This document shows positions 53,243 to 63,574 of a stretch of DNA of 64,000 bases, piece by piece. The DNA is from Asinibacterium sp. OR53 (GTDB lineage Bacteria; Bacteroidota; Bacteroidia; Chitinophagales; Chitinophagaceae). The stretch's first letter is position 1, and each line of letters starts with the position of its first letter. The position numbers and the translations under genes were made by a program. Under the pieces are notes generated by a model. The model did not search any database and had not been told where the DNA came from. It was given only the letters and a program-made list of their open reading frames with translations. The DNA lies in NCBI RefSeq assembly GCF_000515315.1, contig NZ_KI911562.1, positions 1,136,505 through 1,200,504 on the forward strand. The letters are read 5' to 3'.

Positions 53243-53467
53243 ATGACAACCATGAAAGAAAGAAATGAGAAAGAGTTCAAATTGGAAATTGGGCTCCGTC
53301 AGGGTAGGAAATGGAATAAGGATAAAATTGCTCGAATGCACAAATTTATTAAAGATAAGTCTGCCGAACGCTCGCAAGAGCAAAAACGAAAAAACGATTT
53401 GTTTGCTAACTTATATCAAACGGAAGAGAATGCTGAGAACAACTCTATTCGTGAAAACATTGGTTAA
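53243..53467 (+). CDS. Small basic hypothetical protein
   Basis: 74 residues from the ATG at 53243 (MTTMKERNEKEFKLEIGLRQG), preceded by TTGGGAG. Very rich in Lys, Arg, Asn and Glu, no hydrophobic core, no family recognised. It may be a real small gene or a chance frame. Confidence 0.4.
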   Translation: MTTMKERNEKEFKLEIGLRQGRKWNKDKIARMHKFIKDKSAERSQEQKRKNDLFANLYQTEENAENNSIRENIG

Positions 53468-53597
53468 GAATAAGTAAGATTTTCATTCCGCAATCGGTTG
53501 TGTGATTTATTGCACTTACATCAATGTATAAAACAAGTCACTAGATTTGGTAATGCTAAGTTAATCTGACGGCGAACCATTGAATTTTCAGTGGTTT

Positions 53598-53605
53598 TAC
53601 CTTTG
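53598..53605 (+). promoter_or_regulatory. -7 box of the ECF sigma gene
   Basis: TACCTTTG matches TAnnTTTG, 35 nt before the ATG at 53641. Confidence 0.45.
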
Positions 53606-53640
53606 CCTCCGATTAATCAAATCACTTAGGTGATACTGTT

Positions 53641-54222
53641 ATGTGTAATGAGAAATACCTGCTTGAACAATTGATTGCCGGTGATGAAGCGGCATTTAAG
53701 CAGCTCTATTTTTTATACAGTGAAAGATTATACGGCAACTTATTAAAACTGCTTAAATCTGAATCGATAGCCCAGGAAATATTGCAGGATGTGTTCATGA
53801 AAATATGGGACCGCCGGCAGCATATCGATACAGAAAAATCTTTTCGCTCCTATCTTTTTCGCATTGCAGAGAACATGGTCTGCAACTTCTATAAAAAAGC
53901 CTCCCGCGAAAAAGCGCTGCTACAACAACTGGTATCCAAATCTTCCGAAGAATACGCACACGTAGAAGAAACCCTTTTTTCCAAAGAACAAAAGAGTTTC
54001 CTGCACAATGCCATAGAATCCTTGCCGCCCCAGCGCAAGCAGGTATTTGAGCTTTGTAAGGTAGAAGGCAAAAGTTACGATGAAGTCAGCGGTCTGCTGG
54101 GCATTTCCATCTCCACCATCAGCGACCATATTGTAAAAGCCAACCGCTTTCTCAGGGAATATTGTATCAAAAACAAAGAATTCATCATCCCTGCCTTGTT
54201 GGTTACCCTTTGGAGCTGTTAA
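53641..54222 (+). CDS. ECF RNA polymerase sigma factor (FecI-like)
   Basis: 193 residues. Region 2 (about 10-80) with FKQLYFLYSERLYGNL and ILQDVFMKIWDRR; region 4 (about 120-175) with SLPPQRKQVFELCKVEGKSYDEVSGLLGISISTISDHI. First gene of the ECF sigma/FecR/SusC/SusD arrangement in which substrate uptake by SusC signals through FecR to this sigma factor. Confidence 0.93.
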   Translation: MCNEKYLLEQLIAGDEAAFKQLYFLYSERLYGNLLKLLKSESIAQEILQDVFMKIWDRRQHIDTEKSFRSYLFRIAENMVCNFYKKASREKALLQQLVSKSSEEYAHVEETLFSKEQKSFLHNAIESLPPQRKQVFELCKVEGKSYDEVSGLLGISISTISDHIVKANRFLREYCIKNKEFIIPALLVTLWSC

Positions 54223-54299
54223 CAATAAGGAAACATAGTTTTTTAATTTCCGGGCAGAGGGATTTTTCCCCAGGATTGTATTAGCTATAAAGCAAAATT

Positions 54300-55490
54300 T
54301 TGTCTCCACACGAAAGACTGGAAGAATTGTTCGCCCGTTTCCTGAACAACGAATGCTCAAAGGAAGAAACCGAGTGGTTGATGAAGGAATTCGAGACAGG
54401 AAACGACCCCGAACTACTGAAAAGCCTGGTACAAAGGCAACTGGAATCCTTGCCCGACAGGGAATCGTACACTGCCGAAGTAAAACAAGTGTACCAAAGC
54501 TTGTCCGAACATATTCAGGCATCTGCTTTAAAGAAACAACCAACCGGTAAAGTGGTAACTGTTTTATGGAGAAGAATGGCAGTGGCCGCTTCTGTACTGG
54601 TGGCAGTAGCAATCGGTTATGGACTGTTCTTCAACAAGCAAGGAAAAAACATCCATGAAAAAAGCCCGCTTGCTGTTAAAGATTTCAAACCGGGTGGCGA
54701 TAAAGCGATACTTACATTGGCCGATGGATCTACCATCCTGCTCGACAGCGCCCACAACGGTACCCTGGGCCAGGAAGGCAATACTAAAATATTGAAGCTG
54801 AACAACGGTGAGCTGGCTTATAACACAGCCAGCGGCAACACAGGAGAAATACGGTACAATACCATCGCCACACCCAAAGGCGGTCAGTACCAGGTTGTGC
54901 TTTCAGACGGAACAAAGGTTTGGCTCAACGCCGCTTCATCACTGCATTTTCCCACTGCTTTTGCAGGTAAAGAAAGAAGGGTGGAGATCACCGGCGAAGC
55001 CTATTTCGAAGTGGCGCACAATGCCGCCATGCCTTTCATTGTAAAGAATGGCGATAACGAAATACGTGTACTCGGTACCCATTTTAACGTGAATGCTTAC
55101 AACGATGAAGCTGCTGTGAAAGTAACCCTGCTGCAGGGTAAAGTAAATGTTACCCAGCTCAACACCCATCGCTCACAACTGTTGGCGCCTGGTCAGCAGG
55201 CGAGTATGCATGCCAACAGCGACATCAAACTGAATAACGACGTGGACCTGGAAGCTGTGATGGCATGGAAGGATGGCCTCTTCGATTTCAGCAATGCCGA
55301 TATCAAAACCATCATGCGCCAGATAGGAAGGTGGTACGATATTGAAGTGAGCTATGAAGGCAATACTCCCGAGCGCGAGTTCTCAGGAAAGATCAGCAGG
55401 AACACCAATGCTTCGAATGTGCTGAAGATACTGGAGCAAAGCAATATTCATTTCAAAATAGAAAACAAAAGAATTGTAGTAATGCCCTAG
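54300..55490 (+). CDS. FecR-family anti-sigma factor
   Basis: 396 residues. The frame has no ATG near its beginning; TTG at 54300 (SPHERLEELFARFLNNE) follows an in-frame stop. Cytoplasmic anti-sigma part (about 1-88), one membrane helix (92-111), periplasmic FecR domain (about 170-270, IATPKGGQYQVVLSDGTKVWLNAAS) and a DUF4974 end (about 320-396). It controls the sigma factor at 53641 and receives the signal from the STN domain of the SusC partner downstream. Confidence 0.93.
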   Translation: MSPHERLEELFARFLNNECSKEETEWLMKEFETGNDPELLKSLVQRQLESLPDRESYTAEVKQVYQSLSEHIQASALKKQPTGKVVTVLWRRMAVAASVLVAVAIGYGLFFNKQGKNIHEKSPLAVKDFKPGGDKAILTLADGSTILLDSAHNGTLGQEGNTKILKLNNGELAYNTASGNTGEIRYNTIATPKGGQYQVVLSDGTKVWLNAASSLHFPTAFAGKERRVEITGEAYFEVAHNAAMPFIVKNGDNEIRVLGTHFNVNAYNDEAAVKVTLLQGKVNVTQLNTHRSQLLAPGQQASMHANSDIKLNNDVDLEAVMAWKDGLFDFSNADIKTIMRQIGRWYDIEVSYEGNTPEREFSGKISRNTNASNVLKILEQSNIHFKIENKRIVVMP

Positions 55491-55586
55491 CATAAAAAAC
55501 CGGATTCCGTTGGCCCGGAACCCGGAGAATGTCGGGCTAATCCATAAATACAATTGTTGACACTGCTTATTTTTTAACCCAAACCT

Positions 55587-55605
55587 GTTCCGAGGTCATC
55601 GGAAC
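55587..55605 (+). promoter_or_regulatory. Hairpin just before the STN-SusC start codon
   Basis: GTTCCGA-GGTCA-TCGGAAC, a perfect 7-bp stem 11 nt upstream of the ATG at 55617. It could affect translation initiation or mark the end of the leader. A second weak hairpin (CCGG-A-TTCC with GGAA-C-CCGG, about 55500-55525) follows FecR. Confidence 0.4.
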
Positions 55606-55616
55606 AAAACAAAGTT

Positions 55617-58600
55617 ATGCATTTACCAGCTCTTTGCAGTTCCCCCTGCGGTAAAAAAAGGAGGAATTCAATTGCTCAAATGTTATTGGTCATGAGACTC
55701 GTTATTTTATTCTTCATCGTGGGCCTGCTGAAAGCGAACGCCAGCGGCTACTCGCAAACCGTTACCCTCTCGGAACGGAACGCCCGCCTGGAGCAAGTCT
55801 TCAAAAAGATCGAAAAACAGACCCGGTTTTTTTTCTGGTACGAGAACAAGACCCTGAAAGAATCCAGGAAAGTAAACATCGATGTACAGAACGCATCGCT
55901 GGAGCAGGCCCTGAATCAATGTTTTGCAAATCAACCGCTCAGCTATGTGATCATCGATAAGACGATCGTGGTAAAAGAGAAAAAGGAGGCCGTTGCTGTT
56001 GAGCATGCAGTGATTACACCTATACCAGCTCCCCCACCGCCACCCACCATCAAGGTGAAGGGAAGCGTAACTTCTGCCGAAGGACAACTGCTATCCGGCG
56101 CTTACATCAAACTGAAAGGAAGTAATAGAGGCACTACGGCAGCCAACGACGGCAGCTTTACCCTGGAGATACCCGAACAGGGCGGTACCCTGGTGATCTC
56201 TTATGTAGGTTACCAGTCCGTTGAGATACGTGTTACCAAAAACACCACGCTCAACATTGTAATGGAGCAGCAGAAATCCAATGTAGATGAAATCGTAGTA
56301 GTGGGTTATGCTTCACAGCGCAAGGCCAACCTTACCGGTGCTACCGATAAAGTGGGTGCTAAAGAATTCGAAAGCCGCCCCATCAATAATATTGGCTCCG
56401 GATTGCAAGGGTTGGTTGCCAACCTCAATATTACCAATGGCGATGGAAGACCTAACACCGCTGCTGCATTGAACATACGCGGCGCCGTTTCCATCAATGG
56501 CGGAGAGCCGCTGATACTGGTAGACAATATTCCCGCTACACAAGCCGAGCTCACTTACCTGAACCCTACCGATGTAGAAAGTGTAACTGTGCTGAAAGAC
56601 GCCGCTTCCGCTGCTATATATGGCGCCAGGGCTTCTTTTGGTGTGATACTGGTTACTACCAAATCGGGCAAGAACAATAAACTCAACGTTAACGTCAATG
56701 CCTATTCTTCGTACAGAACCGTGGGCAAACTGCCTGAGATTGTTACCGATCCGTACACTGCGATCACCATCAAGAACCAGGCGGCCTTTCCCCTGTACAA
56801 CCCGGCATGGCCTGCTTATATGGTAGACTATGCCAAGCAGCGTTCACAGAATCCATCACTGCCTGCAGTGATCGTGAATCCGAATAATCCCAACAAGTAC
56901 CTGTACATGGGCAATACCAACTGGCTCGAAGAAGGGTACAATAAAACTGCTCCTTCACAGGACATCAACCTGAACCTTTCACAGAAGACAGATAAACTGG
57001 CGTATTACTTTTCTATGGATTATTATAACCAGGATGGTATCATACGTTACAACCCCGATACCTACAAGCGTTACAACATGCGCGCTAAGGTTGACTTCAA
57101 TGTAACACCCTGGCTTACGTTCAGTAATAACACCAGCTTCGCCAACATACTGTATAATTCACCCACTTACCTCGACGGGAATTATTTCTGGAACCTCAAC
57201 AGGCAATCTGCTTTCGATGTGCCCAAGAACCCCGATGGTAGCTGGACTTCGGCAGGCGCCAACCAGTTGGGATCTATACAGCAGGGCGGCCGCTCCGATT
57301 CAAGACTGAATGATTACCAGAGCACATTCTCTTTCAATGCTTCTATTCTGAAAAATTTGTGGAGCATCAAGGGAGACGCTACTTTCAAGAGAACATCCAG
57401 TCTCGAAAAAAGATATGAGAAACCTGTTCCATACATAGACGGACCCAATGGGCCTGTGAAATATGCGGGCGGACTTACCGGATCATCTACCAATAAAACG
57501 AACAACACCAGTTACAATGTGTACAATCTTTACACAGACGCGCATAAAAAATTCGGTGACCATTTCATAAGCGTACTGGCCGGTTTTAACCAGGAAGAAC
57601 GCAGCAGTATTTCCAATTCAGCAGTAAGAAATGGATTGATCTCCTATAACCTGCCTACCGTAAACCTCAGTACGGGTTCCATGACAGAATCTGAAACCAT
57701 TCGCGAATGGGCGGTGCAGGGCTTCTTCGGCAGGTTGAATTACAATTTCAAAGACCGTTACCTGCTGGAACTGGATGGCCGTTACGATGGTAGTTCACGT
57801 TTCCCTAAAAACGATCGCTGGGGCTTCTTCCCCTCTGCTTCTGCAGGATGGGTGATCTCTGAAGAATCTTTCTTTGCCGGTATTAAGAAAGCCACAAGTA
57901 TCGACTTCCTGAAATTTAGGGCATCTTATGGTTCATTGGGTAACCAGGCATCTGTATCGGAATATGGTTATATACCTACTATGAGTTTTACGCCGCAGAT
58001 AGGCCAGATACTCGGAAGCAGTCTGCCTTCTGCCGTAAATGTTCCCGGCGCCGTATCACCCAGCTATACCTGGGAGAAAGTGAATACCACCAACTTCGGA
58101 GTAGACATGTTGTTACTGGATAAACGCCTGGAACTGAACTTCGATAAATATTCCAGGGTAGTGAATGGCATGCTGGTACCTGGTAAAACATTACCTGCTG
58201 TTTTTGGTACTGGTGTACCTATGGTAAACGCAGGTGATATGCAAACCAAAGGATTTGAATTGAAATTATCATGGCATGATAAAGTGAAAGTTGGCGGCTC
58301 TGATTTTTATTACAACTTCACAGCTTCACTGGCCGACAGCAAGGCATTGATTACCCGGTTCGATAATCCTACCCTTTCACTCAATAACTATTATAAAGGA
58401 CAGGAACTGGGAGAGATATGGGGTCTTGGTGTAGACGGTTTCTTCAAATCGCAGGATGAGATCAATGCCAAAGATTATTCTGCAGTGGGTGAAGACGATA
58501 ACAACTACACTTTCTATGTAGGTGATCTCAAATTCACCGACAGGAACAAAGATGGCAAAGTGAATTTTGGAAAGTATACAGTCAATGATCCGGGCGATTT

Positions 58601-59126
58601 GTATAAGATCGGCAACGCTTCACCGCACCTTCCCTACAGTTTTGAATTTACTGGTTCCTGGAAGGGCTTTGATGCGCGCATCTTCATGCAGGGAATTGCA
58701 AAGAGAGATTGGTATCCGGAGCCCAGCAATATTTATTTCTGGGGAATTTACGCCCAGCCATGGACCAACGTTACCGTTCAGAACCTGGATCGGTGGACAC
58801 CCACCAATCCCAATGGTTATTTCCCCAGGGTGAAATCTTATATAGCGGAAGACTGGATGCAGGAATTGGCTATACCTAATAACCGCTACCTGCAAAATGC
58901 CAGCTACCTGCGTTGTAAGAACCTGACCGTTGGTTATACGCTTCCACAATCGTTGTTGAGAAGGGCCGGGATCAGCAGGCTGCGTTTCTACGCCAGTGCT
59001 GAAAACCTGTTCGAGTTCACACATACCAAAGTAAGGCTCGACCCGGAATCACTGGGTGCTAAACGCGGCGGAGATATCTATCCTTTCCAGCGCACCTATT
59101 CGTTTGGCTTAAACCTTAACTTTTAA
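55617..59126 (+). CDS. SusC/RagA-type TonB receptor with STN signalling domain
   Basis: 1169 residues. Signal anchor (about 22-44), STN domain (about 50-125: VFKKIEKQTRFFFWYENK, ALNQCFANQPLSYVIID), Pro-rich linker, carboxypeptidase-like domain (about 142-225), TonB box/plug (DEIVVVGYASQRKANLTG, NIRGAVSINGGEPLILVDN, DVESVTVLKDAASAAIYG) and barrel ending FGLNLNF. The STN domain contacts FecR, so transport is coupled to induction. Pairs with the SusD gene 18 nt downstream. Confidence 0.95.
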   Translation: MHLPALCSSPCGKKRRNSIAQMLLVMRLVILFFIVGLLKANASGYSQTVTLSERNARLEQVFKKIEKQTRFFFWYENKTLKESRKVNIDVQNASLEQALNQCFANQPLSYVIIDKTIVVKEKKEAVAVEHAVITPIPAPPPPPTIKVKGSVTSAEGQLLSGAYIKLKGSNRGTTAANDGSFTLEIPEQGGTLVISYVGYQSVEIRVTKNTTLNIVMEQQKSNVDEIVVVGYASQRKANLTGATDKVGAKEFESRPINNIGSGLQGLVANLNITNGDGRPNTAAALNIRGAVSINGGEPLILVDNIPATQAELTYLNPTDVESVTVLKDAASAAIYGARASFGVILVTTKSGKNNKLNVNVNAYSSYRTVGKLPEIVTDPYTAITIKNQAAFPLYNPAWPAYMVDYAKQRSQNPSLPAVIVNPNNPNKYLYMGNTNWLEEGYNKTAPSQDINLNLSQKTDKLAYYFSMDYYNQDGIIRYNPDTYKRYNMRAKVDFNVTPWLTFSNNTSFANILYNSPTYLDGNYFWNLNRQSAFDVPKNPDGSWTSAGANQLGSIQQGGRSDSRLNDYQSTFSFNASILKNLWSIKGDATFKRTSSLEKRYEKPVPYIDGPNGPVKYAGGLTGSSTNKTNNTSYNVYNLYTDAHKKFGDHFISVLAGFNQEERSSISNSAVRNGLISYNLPTVNLSTGSMTESETIREWAVQGFFGRLNYNFKDRYLLELDGRYDGSSRFPKNDRWGFFPSASAGWVISEESFFAGIKKATSIDFLKFRASYGSLGNQASVSEYGYIPTMSFTPQIGQILGSSLPSAVNVPGAVSPSYTWEKVNTTNFGVDMLLLDKRLELNFDKYSRVVNGMLVPGKTLPAVFGTGVPMVNAGDMQTKGFELKLSWHDKVKVGGSDFYYNFTASLADSKALITRFDNPTLSLNNYYKGQELGEIWGLGVDGFFKSQDEINAKDYSAVGEDDNNYTFYVGDLKFTDRNKDGKVNFGKYTVNDPGDLYKIGNASPHLPYSFEFTGSWKGFDARIFMQGIAKRDWYPEPSNIYFWGIYAQPWTNVTVQNLDRWTPTNPNGYFPRVKSYIAEDWMQELAIPNNRYLQNASYLRCKNLTVGYTLPQSLLRRAGISRLRFYASAENLFEFTHTKVRLDPESLGAKRGGDIYPFQRTYSFGLNLNF

Positions 59127-59144
59127 TCCATCCAATCACTAATC

Positions 59145-60935
59145 ATGAAACGATATATTAAATACATAACGCCGTTTTGTTTGATCGCTGCTTTAACGGG
59201 ATGTACCAAAGATTTCCTGCAACGCGATCCTAAAACAGAGATCACAAGCGACCAGTTCTTCAAAAGCCCTGGCGACCTGGAAACCTATACCAATGGTTTC
59301 TATTCCATGATGGGCGCTGCTTACGGCGATCCTTCTGCCGATAATTTCTCCGATGACATATCCATTTATAACGGAGGTGCTGAACTGGATAACCTCATCA
59401 GGGGTAAACTCTCTCCCGATAATGTGGGAGGATGGAACAACTGGGATAAACTGCGTCGCATCAATTTCATGCTCGACAATGTGTCCAGGACCACCGGCGA
59501 TCAGGCTGCTATCAACCATTATATTGGTATAGCCCGTTTCTACCGCGCACTCTTTTATTTCAATATGGTGAAAAGATATGGCGATGTGCCATGGTATTCA
59601 CACGTGATGCAAACCTCAGATCAATCGCTCTACAAAGCCAGCGATCCGCGCGCTATGGTAATGGATTCCGTGATGAACGACCTGGAATTTGCTGCCACCA
59701 ATGTGAGCGCTTCCATGAACAACGGAACCAATACCCGCGTTACCAAATGGGCAGCATACACTTTGCTGGCAAGGGTAGCACTTTTCGAAGGTACATTCAG
59801 GAAGTACCATACAGAGTTGAACTTGCAGAACACTGCCCCGCGGTTTTTGCAGCGGGCCGCTTCTGCAACAGATACGGTGATAGCGAATGGCGGTTTCTCC
59901 ATTTACAACACCGGCGCGGGTGCAACGAATTTCCGTGCGATGTTTTCCAGCAACAACCTGTCGGGCAACAAAGAAGTCATCTTCCTGCAAAAGAACGATC
60001 AAAGCCTGGGTGTGGCCAATAACACACATGTGGTGCTCGACTGGCAGTGGGCATTGAGTCGTAGCCTGGCCAACGATTTTCTTATGAATGATGGTACGCC
60101 TTTCACATCTCAGGCTGGTTTCGATAAACAAGATTTTGTACAGATGTTCAAAAACCGCGACCCGCGCATGGCTGAGACCATCATGCCTCCGGGATTTTCT
60201 ACCACGCCAGGCGGACAACCCTACCTGATCAAACCGGATTTTGGAGGAATGTTGCAAGTGAAATTTTATCCGCGCGATCCGAACCTTCGCCAGGGATGGG
60301 TAGCCGATTATACCGACTTGCCTATTTTCCGTTACGCCGAAATATTACTAACCAACGCAGAAGCCAAAGCAGAACTGGGAACACTGGGACAGGCAGACCT
60401 GGATAAAACCATCAACCTCTTACGCAGGCGGGTGGCGATGCCCGATCTGAATATGGCCGCCGCGAATGCCAGCCCCGATCCGGCGCAAATAGCCAGGTTT
60501 CCTTTAACCGGTGGAAACAACCAGGGCGTTTTATTGGAGATCAGGAGAGAGCGTCGCGTTGAAATGGCCTGTGAAGGACTGCGCTGGAACGACCTGCTGC
60601 GTTGGAAAGCAGGACCCGCATTGGCACAAGCTTCGCAAGGTATTTATGTAGCAGCTTTGGGTGGCATAGATGTAACCGGCGATGGCATACCGGATATTGC
60701 GATCTGGCAGAATGCACAATCTGCACAACCGGTTCCCGGTTTGCCGGCGAATGCACCGGTCTATTACCTCGATGGTAGCAGCTATTATTTGTCAAATGGA
60801 ACATCGGGTAACATCATGTTCAGCAAAGACGTGAGTCAGCCCCGCAATTTCATCGACCCCAAGTATTATTATTTCCCAATACCCTTACAGCAAACCGTGC
60901 TGAACACGAATTTGAAACAGCCTTCCGGCTGGTAA
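59145..60935 (+). CDS. SusD/RagB-like nutrient-binding lipoprotein
   Basis: 596 residues. Lipobox with C20 in IAALTGC. SusD-like helical repeats (IGIARFYRALFYFNMVKRYGDVPW, AAYTLLARVALFEGTFRKYH) and a C-terminal domain with LEIRRERRVEMACEGLRWNDLLRW. Surface partner of the STN-SusC receptor. The ligand is unknown. Ends before a terminator. Confidence 0.95.
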   Translation: MKRYIKYITPFCLIAALTGCTKDFLQRDPKTEITSDQFFKSPGDLETYTNGFYSMMGAAYGDPSADNFSDDISIYNGGAELDNLIRGKLSPDNVGGWNNWDKLRRINFMLDNVSRTTGDQAAINHYIGIARFYRALFYFNMVKRYGDVPWYSHVMQTSDQSLYKASDPRAMVMDSVMNDLEFAATNVSASMNNGTNTRVTKWAAYTLLARVALFEGTFRKYHTELNLQNTAPRFLQRAASATDTVIANGGFSIYNTGAGATNFRAMFSSNNLSGNKEVIFLQKNDQSLGVANNTHVVLDWQWALSRSLANDFLMNDGTPFTSQAGFDKQDFVQMFKNRDPRMAETIMPPGFSTTPGGQPYLIKPDFGGMLQVKFYPRDPNLRQGWVADYTDLPIFRYAEILLTNAEAKAELGTLGQADLDKTINLLRRRVAMPDLNMAAANASPDPAQIARFPLTGGNNQGVLLEIRRERRVEMACEGLRWNDLLRWKAGPALAQASQGIYVAALGGIDVTGDGIPDIAIWQNAQSAQPVPGLPANAPVYYLDGSSYYLSNGTSGNIMFSKDVSQPRNFIDPKYYYFPIPLQQTVLNTNLKQPSGW

Positions 60936-60949
60936 TGAAAAGCTATCAA

Positions 60950-60983
60950 AAAGGATCCCGACTCACCGGGGTCCTTTCATTTT
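60950..60983 (+). terminator. Rho-independent terminator after the SusD gene
   Basis: AAAGGATCCCG (60950-60960) pairs with CGGGGTCCTTT (60967-60977), 11 bp with one U-G pair, a 6-nt loop, then CATTTTG. It separates the Sus operon from the phosphoesterase gene. Confidence 0.8.
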
Positions 60984-61001
60984 GTATCAACCAGGTATTA
61001 T

Positions 61002-61910
61002 ATGAACAGAAGAAACCTTTTAAAGAACATAGGATTAACAGCAGGTACGCTGGCATTGAGTGGTGTTGGGGCTGTTACAGCCGAAGCGGCTGCACGGTCA
61101 TCTAATAGAATATTGCGTATTGCACATATTACCGATGTGCATATGCGCCCCGAACTGGATGCGCCCAACCGTTTCAGGAAATGCATGGAGCTGATCAAGC
61201 AACACAAAGTGGATTTCTTTTTGAACGGTGGCGATACCATCTATGCTGCCGATTACGGCAATATCACCAGGGAGAGAGTGAACGAACAGTGGAATATATG
61301 GCACCGGCTGCGTAAGGAATTCAGTGAGTATGAAATGTACAGTTGCCTGGGCAACCACGATATGTGGTGGGCTGCGCCTGATAAAAGCGATGCCATGTAT
61401 GGAAAAGATTATGTGGTGCAACAACTGAATATCCCGCATCGCTATTACAGTTTTGATAAAAAGGGATGGCACTTTATTGTGCTCGACAGCAATAATAAAA
61501 ATGCCGGCTCACTCGATGATGAACAAAGGGACTGGCTGGAGAAAGACCTGGCTGCATTACCTGCCGGAACACCCACTTTGCTCATGAGCCACTATCCTTT
61601 GCTGGCAGCCTGTTGTTATATGGATGGAGGCGGCATGCATACCGATTATAAATACCTGGTGAACTTGTTTTATAAGCATAAGGGAAAAGTAAAGACCTGT
61701 ATCAGCGGTCACATTCATTTGCTCGACAATGTTGTGTACAATAATGTGCAGTACTGTTGTAATGGCGCTTTAAGCGGTTTCTGGTGGGAGGATGGAGATA
61801 AAAATTCTGCTGGTAAAGGGTATTGCCAGCAGACCCCTCCCGGTTATGCCATCATCGATTTATTTGATGATGGAACGATGCATAATGCTTATCACCCGCA
61901 TTCGTTTTAA
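61002..61910 (+). CDS. Exported calcineurin-like metallophosphoesterase
   Basis: 302 residues. Twin-arginine-type signal (MNRRNLLKNIGL, hydrophobic stretch, cut near AEAAA). Metal-binding motifs of the family in order: ITDVH, NGGDT, GNHD, SHYP and GHIH. This is a complete two-metal site. Substrate unknown; the location after a Sus operon with a terminator between suggests a separate transcript. Confidence 0.92.
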   Translation: MNRRNLLKNIGLTAGTLALSGVGAVTAEAAARSSNRILRIAHITDVHMRPELDAPNRFRKCMELIKQHKVDFFLNGGDTIYAADYGNITRERVNEQWNIWHRLRKEFSEYEMYSCLGNHDMWWAAPDKSDAMYGKDYVVQQLNIPHRYYSFDKKGWHFIVLDSNNKNAGSLDDEQRDWLEKDLAALPAGTPTLLMSHYPLLAACCYMDGGGMHTDYKYLVNLFYKHKGKVKTCISGHIHLLDNVVYNNVQYCCNGALSGFWWEDGDKNSAGKGYCQQTPPGYAIIDLFDDGTMHNAYHPHSF

Positions 61911-61975
61911 ATAGGAGCTGAGTCTTAAATTTCTCCCAATTTACTTGCTAAATTAGCCTCGCAAAATTATCACCC

Positions 61976-62923
61976 ATGAAAACCCTCTTCATTTCAGCAG
62001 TAGTTTCCATTGTTTTAGCAAGTTGCAATAACCAGCCGGCAGGTGAGAGCGCTATGCATAGCGCTGGTCAAAAAGATACCATTGCTTGTCCGCCCGGCAG
62101 CAGCAAACTGGATGTGGCAAAAATAGAACAGCTCACCGGCATGAAAGGAATGGCCAAGAACGGCGAGTATAAAATAACCGTACCGCAAAACGACCTGAAG
62201 ATTGTAGTGGATGGATTCAAGATCATTCCGCCGATGGGATTGGGTAGTTGGATCGCATTCACTTCCTGTGCCGACAGTGTAATGGCCATGGGTGATATTA
62301 TTGTAACAGAGACCGATTTAAAACCGGTACAGGCTGAAGTAATTAAACAGGGTTTTCAAATTACCGCCATACACAACCATTTTGTGCGCAACCATCCCAA
62401 CGTGATGTACATGCACGTAGATCGCAGAGGTAATATGGAAACTGTTTGCAGCGGTGCCAAAGCCATATTCGATAAAGTAAAGCAAGTGCGTGGCAAAGAT
62501 CCTAAAGAAGGCAAACCCGATAGCGTAGTAAACAAATTGAATATTCCCGCGCTCGATTCTGTGATGGGTTATAAAGGTGAAATGGGTAAAGGCGTTTATA
62601 AGTACACCATTGGCCGGCCTGACATAACATTAACAGAGCACGGTATTGCGATAAGCACATTCATGGGATTCAATACCTGGGCGGCCTGGCAGGGTACCCC
62701 TGAGAGAGCGGCCGTAGCCGGCGATTTCACCATGCTGGAATCGGAAGTAGCGCCCGTAATAAAAGCATTGGTTGAAAATGGCATCGAAGTAGTGGCCGTA
62801 CACAACCACATGGTACACGAGCAGCCGCGTATATTTTTCCTGCATTATTGGGGCGTGGGACCTGTTGAACAGTTGGCAAAAGGATTGAGACTGGCCCTGG
62901 ATCAAACGAAGGCAAAAAAATAG
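61976..62923 (+). CDS. DUF1259 lipoprotein, tandem repeat
   Basis: 315 residues. Lipoprotein signal with C16 in LASC. Two similar halves each contain a His-rich motif (AIHNHFVRNHPNVMYMHV near 138 and AVHNHMVHEQPRIFFLHYWG near 282), the DUF1259 duplication. The function is unknown; paired His may bind metal. Transcribed convergently with the nucleotidyltransferase gene. Confidence 0.88.
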   Translation: MKTLFISAVVSIVLASCNNQPAGESAMHSAGQKDTIACPPGSSKLDVAKIEQLTGMKGMAKNGEYKITVPQNDLKIVVDGFKIIPPMGLGSWIAFTSCADSVMAMGDIIVTETDLKPVQAEVIKQGFQITAIHNHFVRNHPNVMYMHVDRRGNMETVCSGAKAIFDKVKQVRGKDPKEGKPDSVVNKLNIPALDSVMGYKGEMGKGVYKYTIGRPDITLTEHGIAISTFMGFNTWAAWQGTPERAAVAGDFTMLESEVAPVIKALVENGIEVVAVHNHMVHEQPRIFFLHYWGVGPVEQLAKGLRLALDQTKAKK

Positions 62924-62954
62924 TGGCTGTACTACACGCGGACTTTGCAATCAA

Positions 62955-63563
62955 TCAGCCGATCAGTTTCCGGTAGTCTTCTGCAGTGTCTACATCTATA
63001 TTCCCTTCAGGAAAGGGAATGAATGCACCCTCATTTAGGTGACGGCGTATGATGCTTTTGGCTCCTGCATCACCGGTCAATTGCAGTAGTTCAGGGAAAA
63101 TGTTTTTGTGAAACAACGCAGGCGTGCCAAAGCTATCGCCGTACGCACTGGCAACAATGTGCTTGCCGGTTGCCTGGTAGGCGGCGATTAAATGCTTCAA
63201 TGACGAAGTGGTTACATAAGGCTGGTCGGCCAACATCAGCACCACCGCTTCTGCAAGCGGGTTCAGTTCAGTGAATGTTTTTATTCCATAACGAATGGAA
63301 GATGCGATTCCTTCCTGCCATTCAGTATTGATGACTGTATGTGCCGCGTTGTTGTTAAGCGCTTCCTGGATAAGACCGGCATTGGCTCCTAAAACAACAA
63401 TAACGGCACCTGCATTGGCATTGATGGCTGCTTCGCATGCATGTTGTACCAGTGTTTTGCCGGCATATAAGAGTAACTGTTTGGGAGTGCCCAATCGCGA
63501 AGAAGCTCCTGCGGCGAGTATGATAACTCCAATGTTGCCGGTATGCATTTTCTCTTCTGCCAT
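62955..63563 (-). CDS. MobA-like NTP transferase (molybdenum cofactor cytidylyl/guanylyltransferase type)
   Basis: 202 residues. IILAAGASSRLGTPKQLL is the nucleotide-binding loop of the MobA/MocA family, and VLMLADQPYV the metal-binding Asp region. MocA-type enzymes add CMP to molybdopterin for xanthine-dehydrogenase-like enzymes, and the XdhC gene 11 nt upstream supports that reading. Confidence 0.88.
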   Translation of the reverse strand: MAEEKMHTGNIGVIILAAGASSRLGTPKQLLLYAGKTLVQHACEAAINANAGAVIVVLGANAGLIQEALNNNAAHTVINTEWQEGIASSIRYGIKTFTELNPLAEAVVLMLADQPYVTTSSLKHLIAAYQATGKHIVASAYGDSFGTPALFHKNIFPELLQLTGDAGAKSIIRRHLNEGAFIPFPEGNIDVDTAEDYRKLIG

Positions 63564-63574
63564 TGATCTGGTGT